This document shows, one piece after another, positions 1 to 12,800 of a stretch of 64,000 nt of DNA. Every line of letters begins with the position of its first letter. The stretch's first letter is position 1. The stretch lies in the NCBI RefSeq assembly GCF_000001735.4, contig NC_003076.8:16371835-16435834 (forward strand), given 5' to 3'. The position numbers were made by a program, and so were the translations under genes. The notes below the pieces were generated by a model that was not told the DNA's origin, made no database searches, and saw only the letters and a program-made list of their open reading frames with translations. Origin of the DNA: Arabidopsis thaliana (Eukaryota > Streptophyta > Magnoliopsida > Brassicales > Brassicaceae).

Positions 1-1
1 G

Positions 2-151
2 CTCAAAGTCATTGAAGAATCTGTAAAAGAGAAGAAGAATCTTAAATCTCCTCTGAATTATCACCATCGTTGTCTTCCGAGATTCTCGTCTTTTAAAGGA
101 AGTTTAATGGACAAGAGAAAGAAGAAGAAGAAGAAAATTCATGTGAAATGA
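2..151 (+). CDS. 3' end of an unidentified Lys-rich protein gene (partial)
   Basis: An open frame enters from the left edge at base 2 and runs 49 codons to TGA at 149-151. The visible tail is basic, with a run of six lysines shortly before the end (K-K-K-K-K-K-I-H-V-K). The composition and the absence of stops suggest a real C-terminal exon; the sequence turns strongly AT-rich after the stop, as in a 3' flank. From gene order it would be the neighbour upstream of UKL1 (AT5G40860 by recollection, function unknown). I recognise no domain in this fragment. Confidence 0.6.
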   Translation, partial: LKVIEESVKEKKNLKSPLNYHHRCLPRFSSFKGSLMDKRKKKKKKIHVK

Positions 152-1165
152 GATTGAAAGTTTGGATGTTTGCATTATAAAAATCTGGAAACTTTCAGCA
201 TAGTAATTTTACAGGTTATTTACTGACTGATGTGATGAAAAACATAAACGATATAGATGAAGAGAAAACTTTTTACCACTTTCTAAAAAGTTATTTAGAT
301 CGTTGTATTTCCCCAACAGAATTTCTGGTTCTATTACAACTACTGGTTCAAGTTTCTAGTTCCTTCTAAACTGTGTGTTTCGTAATGGCTTTAATATTTT
401 TTATTTGGGCTTCCAAATATTGGGCCATTGGCTCTGTAAAACTTTTTTTTCTGATGCTTTATATAATAAGACAATAATGCTTAATTGTTTTAGAAAAAAT
501 CAAAATATAACATGCTTAATTGATTAACATTATTATATAATTTATTATTTTGTATTTTTTGAATATAAAAACCTTTTCTATATACATATATAATTTAGTG
601 TACAATTTCAGGATTTAATATGTGGTATGACAGGCAGAATCTTTTTTTAGTAGTATAGACAATAATGTTAGATTTTACAAATTTTTTTTTGTATTAAAGT
701 TAATAATTGTGTATAAGTACAATTAAAAAAAAAATTGATGCTGATAAAATATTCAAATAAGATTTAAACCGTATTACTACTTTTGGTTGATGATATTATA
801 AATTTGTATTAATATTGATCCAAACCCGTTCCACCATATAACTCTCGTGAAATATTACTTTTTATAAGTTTAAATATTAATAATGTTTATAAAGTTTAAA
901 TAGTTCAATAATATATTTCAAAAATTAATATGTTTTTGCCTTTTACGTAATGACATTTTTTGTAATTCTTACTAAAACAAAATAACTCTATAAAATGTAA
1001 TTCAATTTTTTAATGTAGATAATGTTAAAATTTATAAATAAATATTTAGTTTAATCATAATTTATGATTGATATGTATTTGAGTTTTTGGACTACCTTTC
1101 ACGTCATTTAATAGCCTACATTGGGTAGTTTTGTAACATTCTTTGAAATAATAATATTATCTTAA

Positions 1166-2016
1166 TCTATATATACATTTTTGCAGTCATTTTAGCAAAT
1201 AAATCTTATAGTTGGACTTATTTACAACCCAATGCCATTAGCATTAAATCTTTTTCCAAAATAATTAATTTTACTTTAAATTTTTAATTTAAATTGTCAA
1301 TTACATTATCAATCAAATTTAATCCAAACAAACTTCACATCAATCCCTTAAAATTAGCATAAACGTATTTTATTAACAATATTTTAAAACAAAGTTTTTT
1401 GTTTAAATAAATATTGTTCTTACTAAACGTTTTTTGTTTAAATAAACAAATCATGTATTTGAACTTATTTACAATATCATGCTACTTACATTAATTATTT
1501 AGGCATAAAAATATTTATATAAGATTTAAATCTTCTAAATTCTTGCTTTTAGAGTTATTATATCATTACCTAAAAGGCAAAAAATATTATTTTTTTGAAT
1601 ATTATTATTTGTATATTTAAACTTCATAAAACATTATCAATATTTGAAATTATCAAAAGTTTAATATATCAAAAAAATTAACATCATTATATAATATATA
1701 GAGTTTAAAAAAATCTCAAAAAAAATTTCGTCATATTTTGTGATTCGAAATTTTAAGAATGAACATATATTAACCAATTGGCAAAAAATGTGTGGATTCA
1801 ACGTCCCGCAACGACTAAAATATTTTGACAATGATTCATAAACATATTATAAAGAAGATCAACATTAATAAAATAAATAGTTTTTTTTTTTGTGGACGGG
1901 TTTGGCAGGACGTTACTTAGTAACAATGGTAAACTATAAAATAATTTACAAATTTTTATATATATTAATTTTAGAAAATGAATTGTCTTCATGGTGTACC
2001 GCGGGTTAAAATCTAG
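1166..2016 (+). mobile_element. Probable non-autonomous Helitron (3' end clear, 5' end tentative)
   Basis: The sequence ending at 2016 has a GC-rich half-palindrome (GTGTACCGCGGG), then TTAAAAT and CTAG followed by T. This is the hairpin plus CTRR layout of a Helitron 3' terminus. It closely resembles the clearer terminus at 16144-16172. The stem is partly eroded on its left arm. A candidate 5' end is the TC at 1166, after an A, but this is a guess; two similar stretches inside (about 1213-1255 and 1460-1500) are consistent with an old element. No Rep/helicase coding sequence is visible. Confidence 0.45.
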
Positions 2017-2830
2017 TACATGTACATTTTACTAACTGAAAATATGAGATTGATTCTTTATATTACACTGATAATGAATGATTCAAAACTAAAGATCAGA
2101 GTGTAATATAGTTTAGCTTAGAAAATAATTAAAACAATTTTATTATTTATTTAGTTTCCTAAATTTTAGTTTAGATTCAGAAAATAATTGTTTAACTTCT
2201 TTAGAAGATGATAAACATATATGGAAGATTTGAATCTCTATTCATATATATTTAAAAAATCAATAATGTCAATATAATTAAAGGATAGTTTAGAAGAAAT
2301 TTTCTTGAATTCTAAATAATTAATTTGTATTTTTAAACAAATATTAAATACTGTAAAAACGAAATATTAAATAAATATGGAAAGAAAATCCTGCCTTAAA
2401 AGATTTTGTATTATTGAAACCGATTTTTTTTTACAGCAAATTTAAACCAAAAATTAATAAATACTTAAAAGAGATCTTAGGAATGATTTTGTTTGAAGTA
2501 ATGATTTAGTCGCAAACTCTAGCAACTAATCAACTCCTAAATCATAAAAACCCCAAAATATGCGTTTTTCTTTAAATAACTATAATTGTAATTATCTTTA
2601 AAAATGTAACTTTTAAAATTATAAATAATGTTTAAGATAATTATAATTGAAAATTTCAATAAAAGCATTTTAGAGCAGAATTTTGTTTTATCCACTTTTG
2701 GACTATTTTGATCTCATATACATTTTCCTATAACAAGTGTAGCTTTGTTGATTGGTATAAAATGGAAGTAAAAAAGTGGAATATTCCTTATTATGTCTTT
2801 TATTTTCACAAGCCCAATACAGTTTCTACG

Positions 2831-2876
2831 AAATGTATATCTATTTATCCACCAAAAAAAAAATGTATATCTATTT
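2831..2876 (+). mobile_element. Poly(A) micro-insertion with 16-bp direct repeats
   Basis: Two perfect 16-bp copies of AAATGTATATCTATTT (2831-2846 and 2861-2876) flank ATCCACC plus an A run. This looks like a target-site duplication around an insertion that is almost only poly(A), as expected of an extremely 5'-truncated LINE-driven retroposition. Confidence 0.6.
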
Positions 2877-3186
2877 TATTTGTTTCTTATTTAATTAGCA
2901 TCACCACAATTTGGTGCAATAAAGAGTATCAAATTATCAAAACATAAAATAAATAAATTTATAAGCCAAATATTAAAATAAAATCTAATATAATAAGATT
3001 TGTTCCTATCCCAAATCCTAAATGTAAGTACAACACATTATTTATAATAAACAAGACAGAGGTCTGATATTTGCGTTGAACAGAATCGTTGTCACTTGTT
3101 CAGTCTTCACTACGGAGCTGTTTTTTTTCGATTCGCCGGAAAAATCATAAAATCCAAATCTACAACCACCTTTTTATCGCAATCCA

Positions 3187-6100
3187 ATGCCGGAAGATTC
3201 TTCTTCTTTAGACTACGCGATGGAGAAGGCATCAGGGCCTCACTTCTCCGGTCTTCGCTTCGACGGCCTTCTCTCTTCTTCTCCACCCAATTCCTCCGTC
3301 GTCTCTTCACTCCGATCAGCTGTTTCTTCTTCTTCTCCGTCTTCTTCCGATCCCGAAGCGCCTAAGCAGCCCTTCATTATCGGTGATTTCTCAAACCCCA
3401 TTTCGCTCTAGCGTTGTTTAGGTTTTATCAAATTTGGGAAATTGGGTTCTGTCTCTCTTGATTTCGAGAGTTTCTTCTGCATTAACTTCGTTGGAATCTA
3501 GGGTTTTGATGATAGAACCTCTGAGTATGGTAGCATTTTTTGTGCTCCTGAGATTTAACAGAACTAATTTGGTTTCAATTGTATTAAAGTATCGTTTTTT
3601 TTTTTTTTTGACGTTTTGTTTGATTTGACCTTTTGACAGGGGTTTCTGGTGGTACGGCTTCTGGTAAGACCACGGTCTGTGACATGATAATCCAGCAACT
3701 TCATGACCATCGTGTCGTTTTAGTTAATCAGGTTTGATTCTATTGCTTCAATCTTGTTCTCAATGTCCCACTTTATTCTGTATGAGATTCACATCTTATA
3801 ATGTTTGATATCTTTTGTTGATTAGGATTCCTTTTATCGTGGTTTGACATCTGAGGAGTTGCAGCGTGTGCAAGAGTATAACTTTGATCATCCTGGTAAA
3901 CTAACTTAATCGTTTTTCTTGAATTTTCTTCTCACTGCTTGCTTGTATTTTGGTTTTAAGTACACTGCGGTTCAGCTGACAGCAGCATTTGGTATTCTTT
4001 TGCAGATGCGTTTGACACTGAGCAGCTTTTGCATTGTGCTGAGACTCTCAAGAGCGGGCAACCCTATCAAGTTCCAATCTATGACTTTAAGACTCATCAA
4101 CGTAGATCTGATACTTTCCGCCAGGTGCTTACTCTTATGTCCAAGACCATTATTGTGGTTCTTGTGCTCATGTGATTTGAATCTCTTATTTATGTGTTCC
4201 TATTTTAACTTAATGGGCATATTAGCATATATTCATTCCCTTTAAACTTAATATCTGTTGGGAGCCTCTGTCAGGTCAATGCTTCTGATGTAATAATATT
4301 GGAAGGGATTCTAGTTTTCCATGACTCACGAGTTCGGAATCTGATGAATATGAAGATCTTTGTTGATACAGGTATCAACCGCTATGCCTTTTTGTTTCCC
4401 CAAAACATGCATATGTCTTGCGCTACTCATCCTTTTTCACTCTTTGGATAACCTTATTAGTTTTGTATACCTGGAAATGATATTTTGTAATCAAAGTTGT
4501 CTATCTCCTTGGAATCTTTTTCACTTCTCTCTAGTCCTCAACATAAGCTATTAAATGGTTTCAGATGCTGATGTAAGGCTTGCTCGCAGAATTAGGCGTG
4601 ACACAGTTGAGAGGGGTAGGGATGTCAATTCTGTGCTTGAACAGGTCAGTCCTCTTTTCGATTTATGCTGTAGGATTTGTAAGCATAGGTTCATCTAACC
4701 TAGTTAGGTAGCTTTATTTTGTGTGTGTATATGAGACATGAGTAAATACATGGAAATTCTGCTCTAGGGAACATCTCATTGTGTCTCTTCTCTGGTTTCT
4801 TCTTCCTTTTCTGCTTCCTACTGTTGTTTTTTTACTAGATAACTCTATATGTTCTTATTCCATCCTTTGAGATGCTCCTCTGTAAAACATCTCTTTTATC
4901 TTCTGAGCTTCCCATGTGCCTAATTTGTTTTCTGAGGATGTTATGTTCGTTTACAGTATGCAAAGTTTGTGAAGCCGGCATTTGATGACTTCGTGCTCCC
5001 TTCAAAGAAATATGCTGACGTGATCATTCCTCGAGGAGGTGATAATCACGTTGCAGTCGATTTGATTACGCAACATATCCACACAAAACTTGGGCAGCAT
5101 GATCTCTGCAAAATCTACCCAAATGTTTATGTTATCCAGTCAACATTTCAGGTATTTTCTCACTCTTGCTCTCTTTGATACTTGATTTAGATGGTAAGTG
5201 TTATCGATGGTCTCACTATAGGATCATGATTGCAGATAAGAGGCATGCATACACTTATTCGGGAAAAGGACATATCAAAGCATGACTTTGTGTTTTATTC
5301 AGATAGACTCATTCGTCTGGTATATCTCTCCCTTATGTCTTCTCTTTCAACGTCACTCACTTTTCAGGCTTTCTTATTTTAACTAATATCAGTTCAATTT
5401 CAGGTCGTGGAGCATGGTCTTGGTCATTTGCCATTCACTGAGAAACAAGTAGTTACTCCAACAGGTATGAGAAGAGAATGCATGAGCTGTAACAATACTG
5501 TATACACTTTTTTATATAACTTGGTCATCAGATGTCCGTCTCCTTCACGTCAATCTAGTTAGAGTTAGCTTATTCAACTCATTTAAACTTATCTTTTCCA
5601 CACCAGGAGCTGTATATACCGGTGTTGATTTCTGCAAGAAACTTTGTGGGGTCTCAATTATTAGAAGGTGAGCCTTTGAAAGGTATTGTATTTGGTTAAG
5701 TTTGATATGATAAGATGCTTATTCTTCCAACTGTTTTACATCATGCAAGGCATAAATTTACTTGTTTGCGATTAAATTATCTCTCCTACGTGGTTTCTGT
5801 TTTGTATGTTTTTCCTAGTGGTGAAAGCATGGAAAATGCATTACGCGCTTGCTGCAAAGGAATTAAAATAGGGAAGATTCTCATCCACCGTGATGGCGAT
5901 AATGGAAAACAGGTCTTCCTATTAATATTTTGCTCTGTTTTTAAAAGTATCAAGTATAATCTCTTTTTATAAACACGAATTTTGAAGTTTCTCTTGTCGT
6001 GATAATCAGCTTATTTATGAGAAGCTTCCTCACGACATATCTGAACGCCATGTCCTGCTTCTAGATCCTGTCTTAGCCACAGGTACTCTGTCTCTCTACG

Positions 6101-6550
6101 CTGTATATTTCGATTTTGGTCCTTTTTGATGGATTTTTGGTTCTCGAAATTCATATCTCGTGATATTGCTTCTTCTTGAAGGTAACTCGGCTAATCAAGC
6201 CATTGAACTACTCATACAGAAAGGTGTTCCTGAAGCTCACATTATATTCCTCAACCTTATATCGGTGAGTGTAAAAAGCTATATATCGATCTTTCGCTCT
6301 TTTGTGAATGTAGAAGCTAAAGATCTCATTATGTATCTGCTTCTCTATCTCTTTGCTTCTCTCTTTCCCTCGTCATGACCTTGCTTTCTGACAGGCGCCG
6401 GAGGGAATCCACTGTGTCTGCAAACGTTTTCCAGCATTGAAAATTGTGACGTCTGAAATAGACCAATGTCTGAACCAAGAATTCAGAGTTATACCGGGCT
6501 TAGGCGAGTTTGGCGATCGTTACTTCGGCACCGACGAGGAAGACCAGTAG
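3187..6550 (+). CDS. UKL1: Uridine kinase / uracil phosphoribosyltransferase-like protein
   Basis: Fourteen exons: 3187-3382, 3640-3731, 3826-3895, 4006-4124, 4275-4371, 4565-4644, 4957-5151, 5236-5319, 5404-5464, 5607-5667, 5819-5912, 6010-6082, 6182-6264, 6395-6550; all GT-AG and in frame. The Ser-rich N-terminus is followed by a P-loop ([13 protein letters not shown]) and a uridine kinase domain. The C-terminal half has UPRT features, including the PRPP-binding loop L-L-D-P-V-L-A-T-G split between exons 12 and 13. The family salvages uridine and cytidine to UMP and CMP; whether the UPRT half is active in plants cannot be told from sequence. It matches UKL1 (AT5G40870) in architecture and order. 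ATG 3187 is the first ATG of this frame; a second in-frame ATG lies 11 codons in. Confidence 0.95.
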
Positions 6551-7646
6551 CCACCACTCAACACTGTGACTGGTTTCAAAGGAAAAGCCTAAATTTATGA
6601 CTAGAGCGACAGTAGAGGCACTTGCATGTCTTTGTAGTTTGTGCTAAAGAATCTTTATCTTATTGTTTATGAAGCTCCTCTTGCTTACTTGAATTATTTT
6701 TGAAAAACTACGTTAATTTTCTCATTAAAAAAATGATCGGGACAATGCTAGTTTTCTAAACCGGTGGAAAAAGACATAACCAATCCTTTTATACATGATT
6801 TTGACAATCGTACGAAAATTCCAGTTCTCTCTAATTTTAATTTCTTTATTTACATGTTGATTAATATATATTTACCATTTTTCTTAAGGATCTTAGGGTT
6901 TAGGGATTATGACCTAAACCTAATGATAGAATTTAACCTTAGTTGGACCCACGAATGATGGGCCTAAGTTAAGCCCAACTATAAATTAATGTAGCGTAAC
7001 CGCCACACGCTCATCTATAAATACACCACTCCTATGCAAGACCTATAGTTTTATTTCAGTCGACTCTTGACCTTCAATTTCCTCCGTCTCTAAATTTCCT
7101 TTTCTTTTGGCTCTCTCTGCGATCGAGTTCGAAACCGTTCCCTAATCGAAGATCTAGATTCAACATACGTTTTATCTCTCAGGTTTGCTTCTTCTTCGAC
7201 TACGTTTTCTCCGCGATTATGATGATGCCTTCTTCTTCCTGCTTTCACTTTGGGTTGCGTTTCTTCATCTCCTCGATTCGCGATCCTCCTATTCGCATCG
7301 ATACCCAGAGATCTAGGGTTTCCACCGATATGGATATGGATAAATCTTAGGGTTTCACCGATAAGGATTATGGATTCGAGTTTCTCTTCTATGTACATTG
7401 TCGGAGCTACATCTTCTCTTCTTGTTGTTAGTGTTAGGGTTTTGAATAGGTTTTAGGTGATGAATTATAGGTTTAGAGTTCTGAATTAGAGATTTATTTG
7501 GTTTTTTCTGTGGACGTGGTGCTCTATGATACCTGGATTGAATTTGGGGTTACAGACAGAAGAATGTGTTGCTTTTGATTCTCTAGCGATTGGGGAATTC
7601 AGAAACTCCTTGCTTCTGGACTTGTTACCCTTGTGAAAATTTATGT
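6551..7646 (+). promoter_or_regulatory. UKL1-ZFWD3 spacer with ZFWD3 leader and leader intron
   Basis: After the UKL1 3' UTR come telomere-like TTAGGGTTTAGGG (about 6894-6906) and a CTATAAATA TATA box near 7015-7022. The long leader of ZFWD3 follows. A plausible leader intron runs from GT at 7183 to AG at 7554-7555, containing two more AGGGTTT motifs. Telo-box motifs (AAACCCTA on the other strand) are typical of plant growth and translation genes. Confidence 0.55.
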
Positions 7647-9371
7647 ATGGGTCATCAGTCATCATGGATGAAGCAAACAGTTATCGACTCTGTGGTTCAG
7701 TCTTCTAAAGTTGGTGTTTTCTCAATGTTTAGTATGGATTACAAGGCGCCAAGGAAATACTCACACGGAAGGAATTTTGGAGTTGCGAGACAGCAAGATT
7801 TTGCAGCAGATATAGTTACGAGAAGACCTTATGCCCCGTATGACAATGGTATGAAGAAAGGTCCTAATAAGTTGTCAAGGAATCTGGTTTGGACGTCAAA
7901 AGAGTACAAATCACCAGAGGGAAACAGGCCAAGGCAGAATGCAGCCAATGGGTCAGCGAAACCACAAGTTATAGGCACAGGACATCGTGTATCAAACCAG
8001 CCGAGGAAGAATGCTGTGTATGGGCCAAGGAGCTCTTCTCTTTCAGACACCAGAGGTTGTGGGCCGAGACTCAATGGCAGTCCCAAAAAGAGTGTGTGTA
8101 ATTTTTGGAAAGATGGAAACTGCAAAAAGGGCGAGAAATGCCAGTTCTTACACTCTTGGTCTTGTTTTCCTGGACTGGCCATGGTAGCTGCTCTTGAAGG
8201 ACACAAGAATGATATTAAGGGAATCGCCCTTCCTCAGGGTTCAGATAAACTCTTTTCAGTCAGTGGTGATGGTACATTGCTAATTTGGGACTGCAATTCT
8301 GGTCAGTGTGTTCGATCCATCAACCTCCAGGCAGAAGCAGGGTCTCTAATTAGTGAAGGACCATGGGTTTTCCTTGGCTTGCCAAACGCTGTAAAGGTTA
8401 GTTTAAGGCGTCTCTTAACACAAATATTCTTCTGTTATCTAAATTCTGTTCGTTAAACTCAGTTGATTCTGGTGTTAAAGTTTTTGTTTATCAATTTTGC
8501 AGGCTTTTAACGTTCAAAACAGTAAAGATGTGCATCTTGAAGGGGTGGTTGGTCAGGTGCATGCAATGACTGCTGCAAACGGAATGCTTTTTGCTGGAAC
8601 AAGTGTAAGCATTTTTAACTTAACTCTCTATCTTCTCTATACATGTGTTAGGTTCTCTGCTTCTTTGTTGGATCTATACTAATAAGTTTCTTTTGTCTTT
8701 TTTGGAATTGCAGTCTGGTAGTATATTAGTCTGGAAAGCTACAGACTCGGAGTCTGATCCATTCAAATACTTGACATCTCTCGAGGGACATCATAGTGGT
8801 GAAGTCACTTGTTTTGTTGTTGGAGGTGAAGTGCTATACTCTGGTTCTGTCGATAAAACAATAAAGGTAAGATATGGCTGCTACTAAATACAAAATGATT
8901 TCATCTTTAATCTTATTTTGAATGCATTCTAATAACTTCTGTTTGCTGTGGTTCTAGGTGTGGGATCTCAACACCTTGCAATGTAGAATGACCCTGAAGC
9001 AACATATCGGCACTGTCACTTCACTCTTATGTTGGGACAAGTGTCTGATATCGTCTTCCTTGGATGGGACCATAAAACTTTGGGCTTGTTCTGAAAATGA
9101 AAGTTTGAAAGTTGTTCAAACTCGCAAACAAGAACTGAGTGTTCATACTCTCTGTGGAATGCACGATGCAGAGGCCAAACCGATCATGTTTTGCTCTTAC
9201 CAAAATGGAGCAGTTGGCATTTTCGACCTACCATCTTTTGAAGAAAGAGGAAAGATGTTCTCTACGCAGACGATCTGCACACTTACAATTGGTCCTGGAG
9301 GATTGTTATTCAGTGGAGACAAGAGTGGGAACTTGCGTGTATGGAGCTTAGCTTCTGGCACCAAAGTTTAG
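7647..9371 (+). CDS. ZFWD3: CCCH zinc finger and WD40 repeat protein
   Basis: Four exons: 7647-8396, 8503-8604, 8714-8866, 8958-9371, giving 472 aa. One CCCH finger with C-x7-C-x5-C-x3-H spacing (CNFWKDGNCKKGEKCQFLH) is encoded at about 8098-8154. A WD40 propeller follows to the end, with repeat endings such as L-L-I-W-D, I-L-V-W-K and I-K-L-W-A. The open frame extends upstream but has no earlier in-frame ATG. An overlapping out-of-frame ATG lies at 7643, so initiation context may matter. The ZFWD family has an RNA-binding-type finger with a propeller scaffold; molecular function is largely unassigned. It matches ZFWD3 (AT5G40880) by length and position. Confidence 0.9.
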
Positions 9372-9810
9372 TCGTTTTAACAATTTTCGACTATTGATTT
9401 TCATTTAATTTGTACATATACATTGGTGGTTGATTCTAAATCCTTGCATTAATGTAATAACTTTTAATGTTGCCAAGATAAAAGAAAGTAATATTTTCAT
9501 ATCCGTTCTCTCATAGAAAGATGTTTATTTAACACAATTCCTTAAAAGATTTGTGAACTCCATGGAAGCTTCAAAGTTTTGTTCTGTATTCAAATTTCTT
9601 ATTCTTCTTCTTTTGAAACTGAAAACGTGGGGAAAAAAAAGGAGATTTACAAGTAGAAAACACAAATCTACCAAATGGTATAATTTGTTTTTGGTCTTGA
9701 AGGAAGAATGCAAGCAAAACTGGACAGAATATATATCAACTAAGAATGTGGAAAGACACACGAATCACACAAACCAAATAATAGTGAACGCTCTTTGCAT
9801 TTTGGCTTAT
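9372..9810. other. ZFWD3/CLC-A convergent 3' spacer
   Basis: Both genes end into this 440-bp stretch, so it should hold both 3' UTRs and poly(A) sites. The overlapping ORFs on both strands have no ATG-led plausible protein. Nothing else seen. Confidence 0.7.
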
Positions 9811-12800
9811 TCATCTAGCTTTTCCACTTTTGTGTTTATCCAAGTGAGGAAATGCTTGTAGAATGTTATAAGCCCTGAGATCTTGCCTTGTTAAGATCCC
9901 TATCACAGGTGACATCTGCAACAACACAAGACACACGTTTAGTAGTGTTCTTGAATCTTGAATCAAGAGAGTAAAAAAGCAAACTTACCCCTGAAGCTTG
10001 AATCTTGGGAACCACCAGTAAATGTCTGAGACCCACTGACCGGAACAGAACCAAAGCTTTAGCCACTGACATACTTTGCACCACTGTGTAAGGTGTAGTG
10101 TTGGTCAAAGGATGAAGATCAACATACAATTGCATCTCTGAGCTTGTGATTGCAACATCATCGAAGTTATCTTCTCTCTCAGCTAATTCAACCGGTGTGA
10201 ACTTTTCCCTAACTTCCCACTCTTCTGTTCTCCTTTTCTCATTCAAGAACCATCTCTTTTTCAGAACTTTCACAAGGTGAGCTCTTAGGATCAGACCATG
10301 GAGCTCTGTGCCAGTGTTTTGATCTGCTCCATCCAAGACTGGGAATGCGTTATGCGTTGTGTTCCTTAGTACATCGACTATATTTGCCACTTTTTCTACT
10401 CCGTTAAGTGTTACAACCGGAGGCTTAGCGTCGTTAAGCTCACCTACAGTGAGATTCCTCATCCACGGCTCTGGATTTGCTTCCAAGAAAGGTAAGCCCT
10501 TAAGATGGAGAATGATCTCGTAGATACTTAGATTGAAGCTGTCACCTACTGTTTTAGCTATCAGAAGCACAAACATTGTAATGGGCAACAAAAGAAGGTT
10601 GTTGGTGAGTTCCAGAAATATAACACAGAGTGAAACAGTCATTCTCATTGAACCAGCCATGAGTGAAGCTGCACCAAGAACCGCGTAAAGCCCTTGATCT
10701 ATGTTTGTGTAAGACCCCATTGCTGTGCCTAGCATCCTACCGTATGCAGAACCCATGAGGATAATCGGTAGGAAGAGACCCGACGGTGTCGCTATACCGA
10801 ATGTTATAAGACCCAAAATGCAGTAGAGGCCAAAGAATATCCAGAGAGAAACCATGCCAAACTCATTAGGAGTGTTTGAAGAGAAAATGTTTCTGACTGC
10901 ATCATCATTGGTTGTGAGAAGCAGAGTGGATAGATCGTTGTAATAACCATTTGGACAGTTGAATTGCTTGAAATTTCCTGATCTTCCGTTTGTTGGACAT
11001 ATCTCGTCTATAGAAGGATCACAAGGCTTGCATTCCGCTAAGAAAGGAAGACCGAACAAGCAAACTGATGTGAATAGAGATACCCCAAGACTTAGAAGCA
11101 CCTTATGAATCTTTCCCTTCCTACACCAAAATTTACCAAACAATGTTAAGTAAAAAGAAATCTTTAAGACTCTTGAACGTTCATAAACACTTACTGGTTG
11201 ATGAGATTGTAAAGCCGGAGAACTTTATGCAGAAGATGATTGTACAAGCTTCCAAGAATGCCACCAAAGACTCCAATCAATGTGACTGGGATTATATCTG
11301 CTGCGTGGTACCTAACCTCTACATGACTCACATCGAACATAATGAGTCCTCCTGAGCCGAAAAGTCCGCATTTCCCGGAGTTACAAATCTCAATGAACGC
11401 TCTTAATACAACCACCACAACGGCTGTACTGAAGAATGTTCTCCACAAGAGAGCGCTTCTCCACCACGTAGCGACTTCCTCAAGAGCGAAAAGTACTCCT
11501 CCTACTGGTGACCTGAAAGCAGCACATACTCCAGAGGCAGATCCACATGTAATAAGATCTCTTCGATCTCTATCGTTGTTGAAGTAACGAAGCCATCTCC
11601 ATTTGATTCTGTGATTATCTGGACCACCTTGACCAAGCAAAGAAGCTATGCAACTTCCAATATGAACCAATGGCCCTTCTTTACCAAGATCAAGTCCAGC
11701 TGCAACCGCTCCAATACTTCCAACAATCTAATCGGAAAAAAACCGCAAAATCCATCAGTAAAACAAAAGATCTCACACTAACTTTGTGGGAAGCTTCAAA
11801 CTTTGTGAAGGTTTAAGAAACAAACCTTAACCATCATGGTGGTAAAACCAAACATATTGGGAGTGTCAATGCCATTAAGGTAAGCTTTAATCTCAGGGAT
11901 CCCCGGACCAGCCGCCGTAGGAGCAAAGTAAACAACAAGTACTGTCGCCACCAAAGTCAGACCCAAATTCGCCCCCGTAAAGACCATCAGACCTGTCCAA
12001 AACCTATTTCAAAAACATAAACTTGTCATACAAGGTATCTCAATTTCTTGATCTTGACTGTTTTGTTTTTCAAGATTTGGCTGATGAGTCAATACCTATC
12101 TTGAGCAATGTAGTAGCCGACGGCGAGAAGTTTGTAACCGGCGATGTTTTCGACAGCAAGGTTGATGAGAGTAGCGATAAGACCAGTGAAGAGACCAACA
12201 AGACAAGCTAATGTCCATTTTAAGAATATGTATTGAAACACTTGTGCTTTTGATCTGCTTCTCCAGTCATGCTTGAACAGATCATTCTCGTTTATTCTGC
12301 AGAAATCCAAAATCTCAAATCAAAAATCTATACAAGTATATGTCTCCATCACTGATTATTTTCCACCAAGTTTAAGAAAAAAAAATATATGAAGATTGTC
12401 TGAAAACAGAGTAAAGATAAATAAACGTTATAGAAAGAGATTTGAGACCAAGACTTATCATACAACTAATAAACAAAAGGTAACCTAATTATCTGGATCT
12501 TGTACAAGATTTGGTTTATGATTGCTTGCGGCAAATTGAAAATGTGAGAAATAATTGAAGTATCACAACAGGTCATATGTCTCCATCACTAATATTTTCA
12601 TTCTTCTTGTCAAAATTATCTCTAATATTTTCATAATTTATGTTCTGAAAATCAGGATAAAGATTTAAAAATTTATAGAAAGAGATTGAGACAAATAATC
12701 CATTCAATTTTATTTCTTTCTAAAATGAAAATTAGCTGAAAAAATAGTAAGATTGAAACTTTACAAAAAAAAAAGATAATGACAAACTCAATAAACCATC

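Larger units (their letters stand above)
152..3186. other. AT-rich intergenic region with a Helitron 3' end
   Basis: About 3 kb without a supportable gene; the few ORFs are short, start at non-ATG codons and have low-complexity translations. It holds a Helitron-type 3' terminus ending at 2016 and a poly(A) micro-insertion at 2831-2876. The last 150 bases are the UKL1 promoter and leader. Confidence 0.7.

Noticed and set aside
7590-7646. N-terminal extension of ZFWD3
   Set aside because: Starts at TTG; from ATG 7647 the spliced protein has the expected 472 aa.
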